DNA of 64,000 nt, from assembly GCA_965279735.1 (NCBI GenBank), contig OZ257260.1, forward strand, positions 2,914,001 through 2,978,000. The letters are read 5' to 3'. A program made the position numbers and the translations under genes. The stretch comes from CAIUGU01 sp965279735. Its GTDB lineage: Bacteria; Pseudomonadota; Gammaproteobacteria; Steroidobacterales; Steroidobacteraceae. A model generated the notes under the pieces. The model did not search any database. It worked only from the letters and a program-made list of their open reading frames with translations, and was not told where the DNA came from. Shown here piece by piece: positions 60,229 to 64,000 of this stretch (within the stretch, counting starts at the first letter, position 1; the number at the start of each line of letters is the position of its first letter).

Positions 60229-62682
60229 TTACTTGAAGCGGGCGTTCAGCACTACGCCATAAGTCCGCGGCTCACCAAGCGTTGCCGTGACATGACCGTA
60301 GTTGGTTGCCGAGTTGGCCGGATTGTTGGTGTAAGTCAGCGCACGGATGTTCAACTCATCCGTCACGTTGTTGACGTAGGCAGTGATATCCCAGGAGTCG
60401 CTCGCGGGCTTGAAGCGCAACGAAAGGTCCATGATCCCCTGCGACGGAACGGCCGTCTGGCCCGGAGTCACGCACAGCGCGTTGTACGTACCGCAGCCCG
60501 CTCCCGGAGTCACGATCACGCTGCCATCGTACTTCTGGCTCTGCCACTGGTACTTCACCTGCGGGTTAAGAGTTGCGCCATCAGCAAAGGTGAAGGTGTG
60601 GCCGTAACGAGCCAGCGTCTGCCACCGGGGTGCATCGCCGACACGCTGGCCGACATAGAACACGGTAGCGCCTGCGCCGCCGCTTTCCTGGCCATCCTTG
60701 ATCTTGCTGTACGTATGCGTGAACGAAATGCCAATGTCGTCCGCATCCGTGAACAGCCAGTCAAGATCAGCCGAGATACCCGCCATATCCACCTTGCCAA
60801 CGCTGGCAGTGGAATTGGTCTGGCAGACGGGCGTGCCTGCGGGTCCGAGATAGCAACCCGGATGAGCACCCTGAGCATCGGTATAGGTCACGCTCGAAGG
60901 AAAGTCGCGGGGCAGGTTCGCTTCCATGTCCGAGTACTTGTAGAACCACATGGACGAGTTCACCTGCAGCGTATTGCCGAGGAACCGGTTCTTCGTGCCG
61001 ATTTCGAACGCCAGCAGGTCTTCCGGCTTGATGACAGGCGTTGGACCGAACGTGATGCCGCCCGACTTGTAGCCCGTCGAGATCGAGCCATACACCATCG
61101 ACGTGTCGGTCAGCTCGTACTCGGCTCCCAGCTTGTACTGGACGGCATCCCAGTTCCGTTCATTGGAACCGCCGTCAATGTCCGGAACCGTTGCGAATGA
61201 AGGAAACTGATCGACGATCGCACTGGTACCGAAGCCGAAGACCGGATGCGGGACAGCCGGCCCTCCCGGCACGACCGGGCTGTTCACCCACGAAGCCAGG
61301 ATGCCGCTCTTCCAATCGTACGTATAGCGAAGCCCAAGCGTGACATGCAGCCTGTCCATGCTCGGAGGTGTCCAGGTCGTCTGGCCGAATGCGGCATAGG
61401 AGTACATCTCGCCGCCGTTCGGATAGTAACCACTGATACATGGGCAGTAGTCGACGTCCAGGCCCGTAAACGGATCATCGCCAGGTGTCGCGGCAGCGGG
61501 TGTTGCATTCCAGCCGTCGCTCGTCGCTTCCACATAGAACAGGCCTCCCACCCATTGCCATGCACCGTCACCGCTTGAGGTAAAACGCAGCTCGGCTGTA
61601 TCGCTGACGACGGCTGCAGTCAGGAAGTTGGGCGAGAACTGGGAGTTCGGGATGTAGGTGCTCTGGTTGTACGACAACAGGTCACGATGGCTGTACTGGA
61701 GGGTCGACGTGAAACCATCGAACTCGTGTGCGTACTGGCCCATCACACCCCAATGCGTCTGATCCACCAAAGCGGTGTAACGCTGGCCGAGCGTGGCGTA
61801 ATACGCTTTGACGTCGTACGGATCGTTCAGCGTCTCAAGGTTTGCATAGTTGGTTAGCGAAGCGGGTACCGCACCGACTGCGGAACAACCAACCCTTACA
61901 GCGGTGCAGCGAACGTCCGTGTTCAACTTATAGAGCGTAGTGGCTTCCGAAGTGCCGCCCATCTCCATCTTGTCGAGCGAAACAAAAATCGTATCCCGGT
62001 CGGTAGGTGTCCACTGCGCAGATACGCGGCCACTCCACTGGTCCTGTTCGCCGCTGCCGTCGTTGTAAAAGGAATCGCGCGTGTACTTCTGGCCCGCCAG
62101 CCGGACGGAGAAGGTATCGCCCATCGGAACCGTGACGCCGCCACCGAGACGCACAGTGTCGAAGCTGCCGTACTCGACCATGCCATTGGCTTCGAAGTCC
62201 TTGCCCGGACGCTTGGTGATGATGTTCACCGCGCCGGCTGCGGAGTTGCGGCCGTACAGCGTGCCCTGGGGACCCGCGAGCACTTCGACTCGTTCCAGAT
62301 CGAACATCAGGCCATTCAGGCCGTAGAAGCTGGAGAGGAACGCGCCATCAAGGTGGACTGCGGTCAGGGAGTCACCCGTGGGTGCAAACCCCGTTGTCTG
62401 CATGCCGCGCATGCCGATGACGGACACCTGGCTGGCGGAGAAGTTGATCTCGAGTTCGGTGGACAGCTTGCCAACGTCTTTGAGATCGCGAATGCCTTCA
62501 CGGACAAATGTATCGCCCGTGATGACGTCGATCGCGATCGGAATGTCCTGCGCGGATTCCGCGCGCTTCTGCGCCGTAACCACGATCTCTTCAAGCCCGG
62601 CCGACTGTGCGTGCAATTGTGCCGACACTGCGGCGGCTACGGCGCTCAGGCCATAGCCCAGAATCTGATGCGTACGTTTCAT
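60229..62682 (-). CDS. TonB-dependent receptor, no STN domain
   Basis: An 817-residue outer-membrane receptor from the start at 62682 (MKRTHQIL, preceded by AGGGG). A signal peptide ends after QLHAQ, the TonB box/plug begins EEIVVTAQKRAESAQDIP, and the barrel ends FK. Unlike the 55-58 kb receptor it has no STN domain, so it cannot signal through FecR itself. It shares the plug motifs FAPTGDSLTAVHLDGAFLSS and LERVEVLAGPQGTLYGRN, and a loop CPCISGYYPNGGEMYSY. It is nearly a copy of the receptor that begins beyond the right edge (about 35 differences in the last 289 residues by eye). Confidence 0.92.
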   Translation of the reverse strand: MKRTHQILGYGLSAVAAAVSAQLHAQSAGLEEIVVTAQKRAESAQDIPIAIDVITGDTFVREGIRDLKDVGKLSTELEINFSASQVSVIGMRGMQTTGFAPTGDSLTAVHLDGAFLSSFYGLNGLMFDLERVEVLAGPQGTLYGRNSAAGAVNIITKRPGKDFEANGMVEYGSFDTVRLGGGVTVPMGDTFSVRLAGQKYTRDSFYNDGSGEQDQWSGRVSAQWTPTDRDTIFVSLDKMEMGGTSEATTLYKLNTDVRCTAVRVGCSAVGAVPASLTNYANLETLNDPYDVKAYYATLGQRYTALVDQTHWGVMGQYAHEFDGFTSTLQYSHRDLLSYNQSTYIPNSQFSPNFLTAAVVSDTAELRFTSSGDGAWQWVGGLFYVEATSDGWNATPAAATPGDDPFTGLDVDYCPCISGYYPNGGEMYSYAAFGQTTWTPPSMDRLHVTLGLRYTYDWKSGILASWVNSPVVPGGPAVPHPVFGFGTSAIVDQFPSFATVPDIDGGSNERNWDAVQYKLGAEYELTDTSMVYGSISTGYKSGGITFGPTPVIKPEDLLAFEIGTKNRFLGNTLQVNSSMWFYKYSDMEANLPRDFPSSVTYTDAQGAHPGCYLGPAGTPVCQTNSTASVGKVDMAGISADLDWLFTDADDIGISFTHTYSKIKDGQESGGAGATVFYVGQRVGDAPRWQTLARYGHTFTFADGATLNPQVKYQWQSQKYDGSVIVTPGAGCGTYNALCVTPGQTAVPSQGIMDLSLRFKPASDSWDITAYVNNVTDELNIRALTYTNNPANSATNYGHVTATLGEPRTYGVVLNARFK

Positions 62683-62849
62683 CGTTACCCCTGTCATTGT
62701 CGAAATCAGAAGACAAAAAGATCCCTGTCTCGCAAACGCATTGGTTTTGCGATTTCCAGACAGCCGCAGATTTTTTTTGGAATCCCCGGACAGAACTGCT
62801 GCAGGAAAATATGACGCGTCGCGAAAACGAACCCGCCACTGCCGCGAGA

Positions 62850-62884
62850 GAAATTTTCCTTTTGCAGCGCAGCTTCTTTGCAGC
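62850..62884 (-). promoter_or_regulatory. Repeated GCTGCA element before the second receptor
   Basis: On the minus strand GCTGCAA, GCTGC and GCTGCAA are followed by AAAATTTC, much like the element at 55417-55455. It lies roughly 170-200 bases before the receptor start. A shared regulator site is possible but unproven. Confidence 0.3.
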
Positions 62885-62900
62885 AGAAATTACGGGCAAT

Positions 62901-62936
62901 AAAAAGGCCGGATACCATCAATGACGGTATCCGGCC
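62901..62936 (-). terminator. Terminator of the third TonB receptor
   Basis: GGCCGGATACC (62906-62916) pairs perfectly with GGTATCCGGCC (62926-62936). On the minus strand it is followed by a U-run (complement of AAAAA at 62901-62905), 30 bases beyond the receptor stop. Confidence 0.9.
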
Positions 62937-62966
62937 GGAAGGACAGAAGACCCTTTCTCGTTTTTT

Positions 62967-64000
62967 TTACTTGAAGCGCGCGTTCAGCACAACGCCATAG
63001 GTCCGCGGCTCACCCAGCGTTGCCGTGATATGGCCATAGTTGGTCGCCGAATTCGCCGGGTTGTTGGTGTAAGTCAATCCACGGATGTTCAGCTCATCCG
63101 TCACGTTGTTGGCGTAGGCAGTGATATCCCAGGAGTCGCTCGCAGGCTTGAAGCGCAATGAGAGGTCCATGATGCCCTGCGACGGAATGGCCGTCTGTCC
63201 AGGCGTGACGCATAGCGTGTTGTAGGTTCCGCAGCCGCCGCCTGAGGTGATGATCACTCCGCCGTCATACTTCTGGCTCTGCCACTGGTACTTCACCTGC
63301 GGGTTGAGGGTCGCACCATTGCTGAAACTGAACGTGTGACCGTAACGGGCCAACGTCTGCCACCTTGGGGCATCACCTACGCGTTGTCCGACATAGAACA
63401 CATTGGCGCCGGTGCCGCTGCTTTCACTGCCGTCCTTGATCTTGCTGTAGGTATGCGTGAACGAAACACCGATGTCGTCCGCATCCGTGAACAGCCAGTC
63501 AATGTCGGCCGATATACCGGCCATGTCCACCTTGCCTACGCTCGCAGTGGAATTGGTCGTGCAGGTCGGGGTGCCCGCGCTGCTCAGATAGCAGCCAGGG
63601 TGAGCGCCCTGCGCGTCCGTGTAAGTGACGCTGGCAGGCAGATTGCGCGCCAAATTGGCTTCCATATCGGAGTACTTGTAGAACCAGGCGGAAGCGTTCA
63701 GCTGCAGTGTATTGCTGAGGAATCGGTTCTTGGAGCCGATTTCAAAAGCCAGCAGGTCCTCGGGCTCGATGACCGGCGTCGGGCCGAACGTGATGCCGCC
63801 CGACTTGTATCCGGTGGAAACTGAGGCATAGACCATCGATGCATCCGTCAGCTCGTACTCGGCGCCAAGCTTGTACTGGACTGCATCCCAATGCCTTTCA
63901 TTGGAACCGCCATCGATATCGGGAACTGTTGCGAATGACGGGAACTGATCGACGATCGCGCTCGTGCCGAAACCGAAGATAGGGTGCGGAACGTTGGGCC
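62967..64000 (-). CDS. TonB-dependent receptor, N-terminal part outside window
   Basis: The C-terminal part of an outer-membrane receptor whose gene runs off the right edge; the frame stays open to base 64000, so the first ATG inside (63836) is not the start. It is a close paralog of the 60-62.7 kb receptor, with the same barrel segments STGYKSGGITFGPTP, YTDAQGAHPGCYL and RFKPASDSWDITAY and the same end NARFK. Differences concentrate in predicted loops (SSAGTPTCTTN versus GPAGTPVCQTN). The arrangement is a tandem duplication, each copy with its own terminator. Confidence 0.9.
   Translation of the reverse strand, partial: PNVPHPIFGFGTSAIVDQFPSFATVPDIDGGSNERHWDAVQYKLGAEYELTDASMVYASVSTGYKSGGITFGPTPVIEPEDLLAFEIGSKNRFLSNTLQLNASAWFYKYSDMEANLARNLPASVTYTDAQGAHPGCYLSSAGTPTCTTNSTASVGKVDMAGISADIDWLFTDADDIGVSFTHTYSKIKDGSESSGTGANVFYVGQRVGDAPRWQTLARYGHTFSFSNGATLNPQVKYQWQSQKYDGGVIITSGGGCGTYNTLCVTPGQTAIPSQGIMDLSLRFKPASDSWDITAYANNVTDELNIRGLTYTNNPANSATNYGHITATLGEPRTYGVVLNARFK

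Overview
The window looks like the chromosome of a Gammaproteobacterium of moderately high GC content. The mix includes ttcA, metZ, rarD and a CpxRA-like pair, class III PHA synthase (phaC/phaE) with phasin and PhaR, M32 carboxypeptidase, many TonB-dependent receptors, and DUF1592/DUF1552 proteins. This recalls Steroidobacterales/Nevskiales-type soil or water bacteria, but the assignment is inference. I saw no rRNA, tRNA, CRISPR array, insertion sequence or prophage. Genes are densely packed, and many neighbours share 4-base stop/start overlaps.

Layout. 1-4 kb: the 3' part of an aspartoacylase/succinylglutamate desuccinylase-type hydrolase, a small membrane protein, a NUDIX hydrolase and three unknowns. 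4-8 kb: a glycine-rich RRM protein, metZ, a GST and a FIST sensor protein. 8-14 kb: a tight leftward operon (M32 carboxypeptidase, ttcA, a phosphatase/ADP-ribosylglycohydrolase fusion, an HEAGH metallopeptidase, an ATP-grasp ligase). 14-19.3 kb: an RND efflux adaptor and pump with an orphan response regulator. 19.5-23.7 kb: cysK and a complete short-chain PHA module (phaC, phaE, phasin, phaR). 23.8-27 kb: glgA and glgC, convergent around a LEA2 lipoprotein. 27-35 kb: exported proteins, lemA with an M48 peptidase, a YbaY-type lipoprotein and a CpxA/CpxR-like two-component pair. 35-40 kb: a candidate small RNA, a membrane Ser/Thr kinase with a C-terminal Calx-beta domain, two alpha/beta hydrolases, RarD and a rhomboid protease.

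40.3-44.3 kb is a bufferin-type copper-peptide locus: an ECF sigma factor with its NrsF anti-sigma on one side and divergent bufA-bufB-bufC-DoxX on the other. Two matching ECF promoters (TGTAAC, 16-base spacer, CGA) face away from each other in the gap. A perfect 13-bp hairpin separates the peptide gene from its maturase gene. 44.5-49.8 kb holds small membrane proteins, a GntR/aminotransferase regulator and a penicillin acylase-like hydrolase.

49.8-64 kb is the most unusual region. On the minus strand run a FecI-type sigma factor, FecR, an STN-containing TonB receptor, a diheme-type DUF1592-family protein (two CxxCH motifs), a Tat-signal DUF1552 protein and an ankyrin-repeat protein, ending at a strong terminator. 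Two further tandem TonB receptors, closely similar to each other and related to the first, lie upstream. I read this as a surface-signalled uptake and periplasmic redox/processing system of unknown substrate.
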